Part shown: positions 18,130 through 26,835 of the stretch, piece by piece
How the letters are laid out: the number at the start of each line of letters is the position of its first letter
How positions within the stretch are numbered: position 1 is the first letter of the stretch
Assembly (NCBI RefSeq): GCF_000344805.1
Contig: NC_020453.1
Span: 682,001-746,000, forward strand
DNA length: 64,000 nucleotides
Direction: 5' to 3'
From: Bradyrhizobium oligotrophicum S58
GTDB lineage: Bacteria; Pseudomonadota; Alphaproteobacteria; Rhizobiales; Xanthobacteraceae
The notes under the pieces: model-generated
The model's input: only the letters and a program-made list of their open reading frames with translations
What the model was told of the DNA's origin: nothing
Databases searched by the model: none
Made by a program: the position numbers and the translations under genes

Positions 18130-18255
18130 TCATCCGAGCTTCATCCAGAGGCGCAGCAGAAAGGCTGTGGTGCCGACCGTCGCCACGCCGGCGAGCCACA
18201 GGCCTGCGAACCAGGCGAGGCGCTTGGCGAGCGGCGCGGGCGCAGGGGCGGGCAT
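18130..18255 (-). CDS. DUF2474-family 41-residue membrane protein of the bd oxidase
   Basis: A tiny gene follows cydB with a one-base TGATG overlap. Its 41 residues contain one hydrophobic segment (LAWFAGLWLAGVATVGTTAF) flanked by basic residues, the pattern of DUF2474 proteins encoded after CIO-type cytochrome bd genes. By analogy to CydX it is probably a small structural subunit that stabilises the oxidase haems in the membrane. The call rests on position, size and the GLWLAGV-type helix. The gene is short enough to be missed by automatic annotation. Confidence 0.8.
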   Translation of the reverse strand: MPAPAPAPLAKRLAWFAGLWLAGVATVGTTAFLLRLWMKLG

Positions 18256-19265
18256 CAATGATAGCCCGCGTCGTGCCCGACCTTGCCGCGAAACACCCAA
18301 TACGCCCAGCCGGTGTAGCCGAGGATCAGCGGCACCAGCACCAGCACGCCCGGCAGCATGAGCAATTGGCTGCGCTCGGGCGCCGCCGCCTGCCAGATCG
18401 TGACGCTCTGCGGCACGACATAGGGATAAATGCTGATGCCGAGTCCGGCATAGGACAGAAAGAACAGTGCCAGCGCGAGAACAAACGGCCAGACATCGTG
18501 CTTCTGGGCGAGGTTCTTCATCATGAGCACCGTAACGCCGACGACGGCGAGCGGCACCGGCGCTGCGAAGATCACTGTCGGCAAGCGGAACCAGCGATGC
18601 GCGTATTGATTGGTCAGCAGCGGCGTCGCCAGGCTGACGGCGGCAATGGCGAGCAGCATCGCGAACAGCAGAACCCAGCTGATGCGGTATGCCCTGTCGC
18701 GCAGATCGCCTTCGGTCTTCAGGATCAGCCAGGTCGCGCCGAGCAGCGCATAGCCGACGACGAGCGAGACGCCGGTGAGGAGGCTGAACGGCGTCAGCCA
18801 GTCCCACCAGCCGCCGGCATAGTGGCGTCCTTCGACATGCACGCCCTGCAGGATGGCGCCGAGCGCGATGCCCTGAGCCAATGCTGCGACCCAGGAGCCG
18901 CCGGTGAAGGCGATGTCCCACAGATTGCGTTGTGCGCGGGTACGCCAGCGGAATTCGAAGGCGACGCCGCGGAAGATCAGCCCGACCAGCATCGCGATCA
19001 GTGGCGCATACAGTGCGGGCATCAGGATGGAATAGGCCAGCGGGAAGGCGGCCATCAGCCCGCCGCCGCCGAGCACCAGCCAGGTTTCGTTGCCATCCCA
19101 CACCGGCGCGACGGTGTTGGTGATGACGTCGCGGTCTTGCTTGCCCGGGAATAGCGGGAAGAGGATGCCGAGGCCAAGATCGAAACCGTCCATCACGACA
19201 TAGATGAACACGGCGAGCGCGATGATGAAGGCCCAGAGGGTGGCGAGATCGACGGCGACGCTCAT
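18255..19265 (-). CDS. cydB: Cytochrome bd-type (CIO) oxidase subunit II
   Basis: Subunit II of the quinol oxidase is a 336-residue protein with about eight to nine membrane helices. The family hallmarks are the N-terminal VMDGFDLGLGILFPLFPG and the following PVWDGNETWLVLGGGGLMAAFP. The ATG at 19265 overlaps the cydA stop (ATGA), and the stop overlaps the start of the small DUF2474 gene, so all three are translationally coupled. With CydA it reduces oxygen in the inner membrane without pumping protons and tolerates cyanide in relatives. Confidence 0.95.
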   Translation of the reverse strand: MSVAVDLATLWAFIIALAVFIYVVMDGFDLGLGILFPLFPGKQDRDVITNTVAPVWDGNETWLVLGGGGLMAAFPLAYSILMPALYAPLIAMLVGLIFRGVAFEFRWRTRAQRNLWDIAFTGGSWVAALAQGIALGAILQGVHVEGRHYAGGWWDWLTPFSLLTGVSLVVGYALLGATWLILKTEGDLRDRAYRISWVLLFAMLLAIAAVSLATPLLTNQYAHRWFRLPTVIFAAPVPLAVVGVTVLMMKNLAQKHDVWPFVLALALFFLSYAGLGISIYPYVVPQSVTIWQAAAPERSQLLMLPGVLVLVPLILGYTGWAYWVFRGKVGHDAGYH

Positions 19266-20674
19266 GATCCGACCGCTCCCTGCACGACGCCGGCGGCCGG
19301 CGTGATGCCGGCGGTGCGGACCGGCTGCGCGCTGCTCGGTCCCGGCTCGCCGGCATGCGGCGGCTCGGCCATCAGGCGCAGGATGTACAGCACCCCCGCG
19401 GCGAAAATGATGAAATAGACGATGATGAAGGCGAGCAGCGACGCGCCGACGGCGGGCGCAGCGAGCGGCGACACGGAATCGGCGGTGCGCAGCAGCCCGT
19501 ATACGGTGAAGGGCTGGCGGCCGGTCTCGGTGGTGATCCAGCCGGCCATCACGGCGATGAAGCCGGCCGGTCCCATCGCAATCGCAAAGCGGTGCAGGCC
19601 GCGATTGATGTACAGCCGGCCGCGCCAGCGCTCCCACAGGCTGAACAGGCCGAGCGCCAGCATGAGCATGCCTAGGCCGACCATGATGCGGAACGACCAG
19701 AAGGTGATCGGCACCGGTGGCCAATCTTTCCGCGGGATGGTGTCGAGCCCGGCCATCGGCGCGTCGATCTGGTGTTTCAGGATCAGCGAGCCGAATTTGG
19801 GAATCCCGAGCGCCCATTTCAGCTTGCCCTCGGCCTGGTCTGGCCAGCCGAACAGATACAGCGGCGCGCCATCCTTGTGGCTCTCGAAATGGCCCTCCAT
19901 GGCCATGATCTTCACCGGCTGGTGCTCCAGCGTGTTGAGGCCGTGCTGGTCGCCGGCCAGGATCTGGAGCGGCGCCACCAGCGCGGCCATCCACATCGCC
20001 ATCGAGAACATCACGCGCGGCCCCGGCAGATGCGGATTGCGCAGCAGGTGCCAGGCGCCGACTGCGCCGACCACCAGCGAGGTGGTGAGATAGGCCGCCA
20101 GCACCATGTGCACGAGGCGGTAGGGGAAGGACGGATTGAAGATCACCTTGAGCCAGTCGACCGAGACGAACTGGCCCTCGGCGTTGACGGCATATCCGGC
20201 CGGCGTCTGCATCCAGGAATTGGCGGACAGGATCCAGAACGCCGAGATGAGCGTGCCGATCGCGACCATCAGGGTGGCCAGGAAGTGCAGCTTCGGGCCG
20301 ACGCGCTTGAGGCCGAACAGCATGACGCCGAGAAAGCCGGCCTCGAGGAAGAACGCGGTCAGGACCTCATAGGCCATCAGCGGTCCGATCACCGGGCCGA
20401 CCTTGTCGGAATAGACTGACCAGTTTGTGCCGAACTGGTAGGACATCACGATGCCGGAGACGACGCCCATGCCGAAGGCGATGGCGAAGATCTTGAGCCA
20501 GTAATTGAAGACGTTGAGATAGACGTCGCGTCCGGTCCACAGCCACAGCGCCTCGAGCACCGCGAGATAGGACGCGAGCCCGATCGAGAAGGCGGGGAAG
20601 ATGATGTGGAAGGTGACCGTGAAGGCGAACTGCGCGCGCGCCAGCTCAACCGCATCCAAACCGAACATCCGCAC
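19262..20674 (-). CDS. cydA: Cytochrome bd-type (CIO) oxidase subunit I
   Basis: The 470-residue subunit I carries the haems and the quinol site. The N-terminal RAQFAFTVTFHIIFPAFSIG includes the haem-ligating His, GDQHGLNTLEHQPVKIMAMEG is the conserved central segment, and GWITTETGRQPFTVYG near the end is diagnostic for the family. The Q-loop is short, which marks the cyanide-insensitive CIO subgroup rather than the long-loop E. coli type. The C-terminal tail is Pro/Ala-rich. The promoter should lie within the 354 bp up to the sigma-factor gene. No FNR/FixK box was found there. Confidence 0.95.
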   Translation of the reverse strand: MRMFGLDAVELARAQFAFTVTFHIIFPAFSIGLASYLAVLEALWLWTGRDVYLNVFNYWLKIFAIAFGMGVVSGIVMSYQFGTNWSVYSDKVGPVIGPLMAYEVLTAFFLEAGFLGVMLFGLKRVGPKLHFLATLMVAIGTLISAFWILSANSWMQTPAGYAVNAEGQFVSVDWLKVIFNPSFPYRLVHMVLAAYLTTSLVVGAVGAWHLLRNPHLPGPRVMFSMAMWMAALVAPLQILAGDQHGLNTLEHQPVKIMAMEGHFESHKDGAPLYLFGWPDQAEGKLKWALGIPKFGSLILKHQIDAPMAGLDTIPRKDWPPVPITFWSFRIMVGLGMLMLALGLFSLWERWRGRLYINRGLHRFAIAMGPAGFIAVMAGWITTETGRQPFTVYGLLRTADSVSPLAAPAVGASLLAFIIVYFIIFAAGVLYILRLMAEPPHAGEPGPSSAQPVRTAGITPAAGVVQGAVGS

Positions 20675-20776
20675 CGTCCGTCGTCACTGCGGGGCGCGCG
20701 GCCCCTTCGGGCGGAAGATTGCACCTCGAACGGTGGATATCAAATGGTCAAATCGCCCTACACGGGTGCGAGCATC

Positions 20777-20820
20777 CCGCAAAAGACAAAGACCCGGCGG
20801 GGGGGCATCCGCCGGGTCTT
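20777..20820 (-). terminator. Rho-independent terminator after the ECF sigma gene
   Basis: A perfect 12-bp stem (20789-20800 with 20809-20820) and 8-base loop is followed, on the minus strand, by TTTGTCTTTT. It lies about 210 bp after the sigma-factor stop and 100 bp before the cydA start, so it separates these two leftward units. Apart from it, the gap 20675-21028 holds only a dubious 48-codon frame. Confidence 0.75.
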
Positions 20821-21028
20821 CGGAGCAACAGGGAAGGTGGAGGTATCCTCGAATTTGCTCGCTCAAGACCGAGGTCAGCTGGGGGACTGAGGCTCGGTCG
20901 ATGGATAACGTTCTAGCGGCCGAAATTTTCCAGGTGATTTCGCCGATCGTTTCAATTGTTTCGTTCGGCGATTTTCTTGATGTCGTCGGAACCCGCCGGG
21001 CCTCAGCCCCGACGGTGATGAATTGAGA

Positions 21029-21640
21029 TCAGGCGGCCAGGCTATGAACGCCGGCGCCGCGCAGCAGTTCCGCGAGGTGCTTGCGGGCATAGAACATGCG
21101 CGTCTTCACCGTGGACTGCGGGATGCCGATGATCTGGCCGACCTCTTCCACCGACTTCTCATGGTAGTAGATCAGGGTGATGATCTCGCGATGGGCCGGC
21201 GACAGCTTGGCGACGCAGGCGCGCAGGATGGCGCTGGTGGTGGAGCGCTCGAGCGAGGTTTCCGGCGTGTCGGAGTCGTCGGCGATCTCGCGCACCTCGT
21301 CCTGGTCGATGTCCTCGAAGCGGCGCTGGCGCAGCGCGGTCAGCGCCTTGAAGCGGGCGATCGACAGCAGCCAGGTCGAGACCTGCGAGCGGCCCTCGAA
21401 CTGCTTGGCGGTCCGCCAGACATCCAGGAACACCTGGCTGACGAGGTCCTCGGCGATCGTGGTGTCGCGGACGATGCGCAGGATGAAGCGATAGACCCGC
21501 ACATTATGGCGCGCATAAAGCGTGTGCATCGCGGTGCGATCGCCATCGGAAATGCTCTCCAGGAGCATGTCGTCCGTGGTCGCCTGGGCCGCGATGATGC
21601 CCTGGCTGGCTGCGGAATTGATGGCAACGACGTTCTGCAT
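21029..21640 (-). CDS. ECF-family RNA polymerase sigma factor
   Basis: The 203-residue protein has the two ECF domains. Region 2 reads DRTAMHTLYARHNVRVYRFI through EDLVSQVFLDVWRTAKQFEG and STWLLSIARFKALTALRQ. Region 4 contains LSPAHREIITLIYYHEKSVE and the helix-turn-helix GIPQSTVKTRMFYARKHLAE. No anti-sigma factor, NepR or PhyR gene is adjacent, so it is not an obvious EcfG general-stress sigma. It may be controlled by the phosphorelay encoded just upstream. The upstream region has helically phased GTTTCG repeats that could govern its expression. Confidence 0.92.
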   Translation of the reverse strand: MQNVVAINSAASQGIIAAQATTDDMLLESISDGDRTAMHTLYARHNVRVYRFILRIVRDTTIAEDLVSQVFLDVWRTAKQFEGRSQVSTWLLSIARFKALTALRQRRFEDIDQDEVREIADDSDTPETSLERSTTSAILRACVAKLSPAHREIITLIYYHEKSVEEVGQIIGIPQSTVKTRMFYARKHLAELLRGAGVHSLAA

Positions 21641-21672
21641 GGCACTCTCCCGTTCCGCCGCCCCCTTGCGGC

Positions 21673-21785
21673 GTTTCGACGGGTCGGATTGTTACGGAGT
21701 GCCTGTTTCGGGACGTCTGCACGAAAATGGGAAAATGGTTTCGTGCGCCTGCAGAAGTGTTTCGTCGCACCGCACATCGCGAAAC
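21673..21785. promoter_or_regulatory. Phased GTTTCG repeats upstream of the ECF sigma gene
   Basis: GTTTCG occurs at 21673, 21705, 21738 and 21759 and in reverse orientation (CGAAAC) at 21780. The spacings are 32, 33, 21 and 21 bp, close to whole helical turns. GCACGAAA (21719-21726) and TTTCGTGC (21739-21746) form an inverted repeat. The array covers 33-145 bp upstream of the sigma ATG and looks like a multi-site operator. Confidence 0.5.
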
Positions 21786-21871
21786 AGTCGTGGCGGAATT
21801 GTGCCTTATTTCAAAATGCGGAACGGAATGCAGGTGGCGCGATCGGCTTCGCCGTCGCGAGCCAGCTTCCG

Positions 21872-22618
21872 TCAGGCTTTCTCGCCCGCCGGCGAAAACA
21901 GATAGCCGCCACCGCGAATCGTCCGGATCACGGCCGGTTTGGTCGGATCAGGCTCGATTTTGCGCCGGATGCGCATGATTCTGAGGTCGACGGCGCGGTC
22001 GAAGGCCTCGGCATCCCGAGCATTGGCCAGCTCGAGCAGCCGTTCGCGCGACAGAACCCGCTTGGGGTTGGCGGCGAACACCTTGAGCAGGCCGAATTCG
22101 GATGCCGTCAGCGGATGCTCGTTGCCTTCGTCGTCGCGCAGCGCCTGGGCGTCGAGATCGAGCCATTTGGTGCCGAACCGCACCAGTTGCGGATCCTTGG
22201 CCTTGGCTGCCTCGGGCTCCGGAACGGCAGCCGCCGCCGCTTTGGCGGGCGCACTGCGGCGCAATACGGAGCGGATCCGGGCCATCAGCTCGCGCAATTC
22301 GCACGGCTTGGCGACGTAGTCGTCGGCGCCGAGCTCGAGACCCACCACGCGGTCGATCGGGCTGGCGGTCGCCGTCAGCATGATGACGGGGATGTTCGTC
22401 CGGCCCTTGAGGTCACGGATGATCGACAATCCGTCCTCTTCGGGCATGTTGAGGTCGAGCACGACCAGATCGGCGGGCCCGGTCTCGATGGCGCTGCGCA
22501 GGCTTTTGCCGCCGTCGCACAGCGTCACCGTGAAGCCGTGCATCTTGAGGTAATCACCCACCATCTCGCGGGCAGGGGCCTCGTCGTCGACGATGATGAT
22601 GTGCTGGCTCTGACTCAT
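21872..22618 (-). CDS. OmpR-family DNA-binding response regulator
   Basis: This 248-residue regulator has a receiver domain (IIIVDDEAPAREM, phospho-acceptor Asp55 in VVLDLNMP, switch residues in MLTAT and the lysine in DDYVAKP). An Ala-rich linker of about 30 residues follows, then a winged-helix output domain (ASEFGLLKVFAANPKRVLSR through VIRTIRGGGYLFSP). It is encoded last in a leftward set of kinases and overlaps the hybrid-kinase stop by 4 bp. It is the likely final acceptor of that phosphorelay. DNA targets are unknown, though the adjacent ECF sigma gene is a natural candidate. Confidence 0.93.
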   Translation of the reverse strand: MSQSQHIIIVDDEAPAREMVGDYLKMHGFTVTLCDGGKSLRSAIETGPADLVVLDLNMPEEDGLSIIRDLKGRTNIPVIMLTATASPIDRVVGLELGADDYVAKPCELRELMARIRSVLRRSAPAKAAAAAVPEPEAAKAKDPQLVRFGTKWLDLDAQALRDDEGNEHPLTASEFGLLKVFAANPKRVLSRERLLELANARDAEAFDRAVDLRIMRIRRKIEPDPTKPAVIRTIRGGGYLFSPAGEKA

Positions 22619-24360
22619 GACAATTCGGCCGCAGGCAGTGTGATGGAGAAGGTTGACCCCAAGCCCGGCCCATCGCTCTTGGCCGTCACCTCCCCACCAT
22701 GCATGTCGACGATGCGTTTGACAATCGACAGGCCGAGCCCGGTCGAGCTCTCGCCGGCGGTCGGTTTGGCCGACAGCCGCTGGAACCGGCCGAACAGCCG
22801 GCCGAGATCCTCCGGCGACAGCCCGGCGCCCTGGTCGGTGACGCCGATGATGGTGTTGTCGCCATCATCAGTGGCATTGACGATGATCTTGCCGCCGATC
22901 GGGCTGTACTTGATCGCGTTGCTCAGCAGGTTGTCGATCGCCTCGCGGATCCGGTCGATGTCGCACATGGTCGACAGATGCGGCGGTGCTGACACGGCAA
23001 TGACCTGCTGCTTGTTGAGCGCCAGTGGCTGGTTGGCCTCGACGACCTCGTGGACGAGGGCTGCGATGTCGACCGGCTCACGGCGGATGGTGATGTCGAA
23101 CGCATCGGCCATCGCGTCGGAGATCAGGTGGTCGACCATCGAGGTCAGCCGCTTGGCGGCGTCGCGGATGTGTCCCACCTGGCTGGTGACGCCATCCGCG
23201 GATGCGCCGGTCGCGATCAGCTCGGTCAGCATCTCCGTGCGGCCGAGGATGACGCCGAGCGGATTCTTCAGGTCGTGGGCGACCGTGCCCAGGATCTCGT
23301 TCTTGAAGCCGTTGGCGCGCTGCAGCCGCAGCCACTGCGCCGACAGTCGCCGGTTCGCCTGCATCAGCGCGCGGGTGCGCTGCGCGACACGGTCCTCGAG
23401 CTGGGTGTTGGCCTCGTGCAGCTGCTGATAGAGGATCACATTGTCGAAGGCGATCGACAGCCGGCTGGAGAAGATCTCGACCAGCGAGCGGTCGGTCTCG
23501 GACAGCGGCCGCTCCGCCTGCAGCAGCACCACGACCTCGCGGCCGGACCCCGTTCGGACATAGAGCACCGTGCGGTGGTCTGCGAATTCGTTGCTGCGCT
23601 GCCTGAAGGCGGCCTCGACCATGTCGCGCAGATCGGGGTCGAGCGACCGCGAGGTGGCGGAGCCGGAGAAGCGGCTGTAGCAGCCGGAGCCGGCCAGCAC
23701 GGAAAAGTCTTCGGTCTGGCTGCCGTCGTCGCGCAGCACCAGGATCCCCGCGCAATCGACGTTGAGCAGGGACGCGATCTGGGTCAGCACGCCCTCGGCC
23801 AGCCGCTGCATCGACTTGAAATCGTACAGCGTCGAGGCCGCGTCGATGATGATCTCCAGGCCACGCCGGGTCTGCACCATGCGCTCGAGCTGCTGATAGC
23901 TGCGCAGCGCCGCCGTCAGCGAGGTGAACAGCTTGTCGGCGGTGAGCTCGGTCTTGGCCTTGTAGTCGTTGATGTCGTACTGGACGATGACCCGCCGCTC
24001 CGGCGCCTGGCCGGGCTGCCCGGTGCGCAGGATGATGCGGACGGTCTCGTTCTTGATCTCGTTGCGGATGTATTCGACGAGCTCGAGGCCGGCAACGTCG
24101 GTCTCCATGATGACGTCGAGCAGCACGGCCGCGATGTCGGTGTGCTCCCGCATCAGGGTGCGGCCCTCGGCTGCCGAATAGGCCGAGAGGATTTCGAGGC
24201 CCTGGCCGTTGAGGCTGTAGTCCGACAGCGCAAAGCGCGTGCCTTCATGCACGGCATGGTCGTCGTCGATGACGGCGATCTTCCATTTCCGGGCCGATTG
24301 GTCGTCCTCCGCGAATCCGGTGTCGTCGATCAGGTGGAGGACATCGTCCTGTTCGGCCAT
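22615..24360 (-). CDS. Hybrid histidine kinase: receiver, DUF3369, HisKA, HATPase
   Basis: The 581-residue cytoplasmic protein begins with a receiver domain (IAVIDDDHAVHEG, acceptor Asp82 in LLDVIMETDVAG). A DUF3369 domain (about residues 170-320) follows, then a short coiled coil, a HisKA domain with the phosphorylatable His in GTVAHDLKNPLG, and an ATPase domain (DNLLSNAIKYSP, TDQGAGLSPEDL, GLGLSIVKRIVDMHGG). It has no membrane segment. The N-terminal receiver suggests that it takes phosphate from the upstream kinase and passes it on or changes activity. It overlaps its upstream partner by 31 bp and its downstream regulator by 4 bp. Confidence 0.93.
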   Translation of the reverse strand: MAEQDDVLHLIDDTGFAEDDQSARKWKIAVIDDDHAVHEGTRFALSDYSLNGQGLEILSAYSAAEGRTLMREHTDIAAVLLDVIMETDVAGLELVEYIRNEIKNETVRIILRTGQPGQAPERRVIVQYDINDYKAKTELTADKLFTSLTAALRSYQQLERMVQTRRGLEIIIDAASTLYDFKSMQRLAEGVLTQIASLLNVDCAGILVLRDDGSQTEDFSVLAGSGCYSRFSGSATSRSLDPDLRDMVEAAFRQRSNEFADHRTVLYVRTGSGREVVVLLQAERPLSETDRSLVEIFSSRLSIAFDNVILYQQLHEANTQLEDRVAQRTRALMQANRRLSAQWLRLQRANGFKNEILGTVAHDLKNPLGVILGRTEMLTELIATGASADGVTSQVGHIRDAAKRLTSMVDHLISDAMADAFDITIRREPVDIAALVHEVVEANQPLALNKQQVIAVSAPPHLSTMCDIDRIREAIDNLLSNAIKYSPIGGKIIVNATDDGDNTIIGVTDQGAGLSPEDLGRLFGRFQRLSAKPTAGESSTGLGLSIVKRIVDMHGGEVTAKSDGPGLGSTFSITLPAAELS

Positions 24361-26411
24361 TGCGTCGTTCCGTCACCCATTGTTGTCTCGGTGCCGCCCT
24401 TGGCGACCCGGGGCATGATTATCCGAAAGGTGGTGCCTTGTCCCTCGCGGGATTCCAGCATCATGCGGCCGCCGAGCTGCTGCGTCACGAGATTGTAGAC
24501 GATATGCAGCCCAAGACCTGTCCCACCTTCATTCCTGCGCGTCGTGAAGAACGGATCGAACGCCTGGCGCTGGACATCGGGCGTCATGCCGGCCCCGTTA
24601 TCGGCGAAAATGATCTCGATGTCATCCGCGCCGCGGGGCCGCGCCGTGATTGAGATCGTCCCGGAGCGGCCGTCGGCAAAGGCATGGTTGACGGCGTTGA
24701 GGAACAGGTTGGTCAGGATCTGGCCGTAGAAGCCGGGATAACCGTCGATGAACAGCCCCTCCGGGACATCGACGGCGAGCGTGATCGGAGCGCGCTTGAG
24801 CACCGGCTTCAGGCTGGTAATGATCTGATCGGTCGCCTCGCTCAGGATGAAGGTCCGCCGCTCGGCATGCGAGCGGTCGACGGCCACCTGCTTGAACGAC
24901 TGGATCAGCTCGCCGGCGCGCTGCAGGTTGGCGACCAGCTGCTCGGACGCATCGCGCGAGGAGCGCACGAATTCCTCCAGCTGCGACCGGCGCAGGCCGC
25001 CTTCCGGCGACCGCAGCGCCGCTTCGAACATCTCGACGCGGCGCGCGAAGCTGGAGGCCACCGTCAGGCTGATGCCGATCGGGTTGTTCACCTCATGCGC
25101 GACGCCTGCGACGAGTCCGCCGAGCGCCGCGAGCCGCTCGGCATCGATCAGGTTCCGCTGGGCGGCATTGAGCTCCAGCAACGCGCTCTCAGCCTTTTCC
25201 TTGGCGGTGCGCAGTTCGTCCTCGGTCTTGCGCTTGGCGATCGCGTTCTCCCGGAAGATCTCGACGGCACGGGCCATCGCACCGACCTCGTCGCGCGCTT
25301 CCGTGCCCTGGACCTTGCGGTCGTAGTCGCCGAGCGTGATCGCCCGCATCGAAGCCATGATCTGCCGCAGCGGCAGCCGGATCGACAAGGCGATCAGCAC
25401 CCCGGCGGAGAGGATGATGCCGAGGAAGATCACAGCGATCGAGAGGACACGGCGGGAAATGTCGCGCAGCGTCTTGTCGAAGGTCGCCTGCGCCTTCTGC
25501 TCGTGCTGACGCATCTTCACCGACAGGCCGTCGATGGCGGCGATGGTCTCGGCCTGACTCGCATCGATGGTGTTGCGCAGCAGCTCGGTACGGTTGGTCA
25601 GATGCTCCGTGAGCTTGGAAAATCCCGCGCGCAGGGCCGCGGTCCGTGCCGACAGGCGCTGCAGCGCCAGTCGCTGCAGGTCATTGTCGGCAAGGCCCGA
25701 CATCACCGGAATGGTCTTCTCGATCGTCTCGATGTTGCGGCGCGCGTCATCCGCGGAAGCGGGGGCGAGCGACAGATAATAGGAGTTGGCCGCCACCAGC
25801 ATTGCCGTGAAGGCTTCGCGCGACTTGCCGAGCGACGGCCAGATCTGCGCATCGCGATGGCCGGTCGCGCCCTCGATCACCGAATAAAGGCCTGCGATGT
25901 CGCGGGCGGGACCGAGCACTTCCTCCTCATAGCTCTTGGAGATCGTCGCCTGCAGAGCGCGCAGCTCGCCGAAGCCGTCCAGGAAGCGGACGGTCACGCG
26001 CTCCAGCTCTTCGACCGATCCCGACAGCATCGGGTCGGTCGAGGCGCGCGTCGTCAGCGTGCCCAGCACGGCTTCACGCAGCAGCAGAATCTCGGCGAAC
26101 AGCTCCGGGCTCGGCTGATTGATGTAGCGGTGGATCAGGTTCTGCAGCCGGCTGGTCTCGCTTTCGAGCAGGGCCAGCACCTTGTCGGACTCGCGGACCT
26201 GGCGGACGTCGTCCCAGGCGGTGCCCAGCACCTGCGCGCCGTTCCAGATCAATGCGGCGAGAACGATCACGACGGCCGAATTCAAGGCGGCGATGGACAG
26301 GATGCGCCAGCGGATCGGCACCGCCCGGAGCACACGGACGATCCGGGCCCGGCCCAGCACCGCCAGACCGAGCGGCCGCCTGACGGATCCCCATTGCCTG
26401 GATCGCCCCAC
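24330..26411 (-). CDS. Membrane sensor histidine kinase with long periplasmic domain and HAMP
   Basis: The 693-residue kinase starts with GTG at 26411. A first membrane segment (SIAALNSAVVIVLAALIW) precedes a helical periplasmic domain of roughly 260 residues, then a second membrane segment (VLSIAVIFLGIILSAGVLIALSI) and a HAMP region with coiled coil. The catalytic core follows: His in GVAHEVNNPIGISLT and ATP-binding motifs FLNAVNHAFADGR, FADNGAGMTPDV and GGTGLGLHIVYNL. The sensory domain resembles four-helix ligand-binding regions, and the signal is unknown. It is the first gene of the phosphorelay and overlaps the hybrid kinase by 31 bp. Confidence 0.92.
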   Translation of the reverse strand: MGRSRQWGSVRRPLGLAVLGRARIVRVLRAVPIRWRILSIAALNSAVVIVLAALIWNGAQVLGTAWDDVRQVRESDKVLALLESETSRLQNLIHRYINQPSPELFAEILLLREAVLGTLTTRASTDPMLSGSVEELERVTVRFLDGFGELRALQATISKSYEEEVLGPARDIAGLYSVIEGATGHRDAQIWPSLGKSREAFTAMLVAANSYYLSLAPASADDARRNIETIEKTIPVMSGLADNDLQRLALQRLSARTAALRAGFSKLTEHLTNRTELLRNTIDASQAETIAAIDGLSVKMRQHEQKAQATFDKTLRDISRRVLSIAVIFLGIILSAGVLIALSIRLPLRQIMASMRAITLGDYDRKVQGTEARDEVGAMARAVEIFRENAIAKRKTEDELRTAKEKAESALLELNAAQRNLIDAERLAALGGLVAGVAHEVNNPIGISLTVASSFARRVEMFEAALRSPEGGLRRSQLEEFVRSSRDASEQLVANLQRAGELIQSFKQVAVDRSHAERRTFILSEATDQIITSLKPVLKRAPITLAVDVPEGLFIDGYPGFYGQILTNLFLNAVNHAFADGRSGTISITARPRGADDIEIIFADNGAGMTPDVQRQAFDPFFTTRRNEGGTGLGLHIVYNLVTQQLGGRMMLESREGQGTTFRIIMPRVAKGGTETTMGDGTTQWPNRTMSST

Positions 26412-26835
26412 GATCGCTACCTCGGGAACCGCTGTGCGCGGGATCGCCCGCGCGCGTTCCGGTCGGCATGTTGCGCCGCAACTAATCGCGCGGCGCCCCA
26501 GGGAAGCTGCGACAGGAGCTGCAAAAACAGCAAACGGCCCCGGGCGCCCGCCACAGTCCGCGTCAGCACCGGCGAGACGTCCACTCTCGAGATCGACGAA
26601 AGACGGGCGCGGTACACAGGCAACACTTTCCCCTTGATGATGAGGTCGGCCTGGAGACGAAAAGGTTCAATGCCTTCCCGGGCAGGTGCTATAAGGGCAT
26701 TCTGACGCCAAAGCGATACGCGTCAATGGTTTGCCTAAAAGTTGTTGCAATCCTTGGTTGCTGGATCTCAAAATTGGTCTGATTGCGATTTTAGCTTGGA
26801 CGAATTTATTTCATCGAATTTGGAGATGGCCTCCG
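26412..26835. other. Divergent upstream region between kinase and binding-protein genes
   Basis: No gene is seen in these 424 bp. The part from about 26700 to 26830 is clearly more AT-rich than its surroundings, which fits the promoter region of the rightward binding-protein gene. A continuous TTG-initiated extension of that gene (from 26731) crosses it but lacks a ribosome binding site and would place extra residues before the signal peptide. Confidence 0.5.

Noticed and set aside
15966-19154. A 1062-codon open frame on the plus strand
   Set aside because: It runs antisense through the AapJ-like, L,D-transpeptidase and cydB genes and has an Arg/Ala/Asp-rich shadow composition typical of high-GC DNA.
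20740-20760. Possible FixK/FNR box upstream of cydA (TCAAATGGTCAA)
   Set aside because: The two half-sites are direct copies, not TTGA-N6-TCAA, so they do not form the required palindrome.
20744-20890. A 48-codon frame (MVKSPYTGASIPQKTKTRRG and onward) between cydA and the sigma gene
   Set aside because: It reads through the terminator hairpin, and no ribosome site or family is visible.
21023-23428. An 801-codon open frame on the plus strand
   Set aside because: It is antisense to the ECF sigma, response-regulator and hybrid-kinase genes, which have clear family motifs.
24330-24360. Possible frameshift linking the two histidine kinases
   Set aside because: Both reading frames are complete with their own start, stop and domains, and a 31-bp overlap is compatible with normal coupling.
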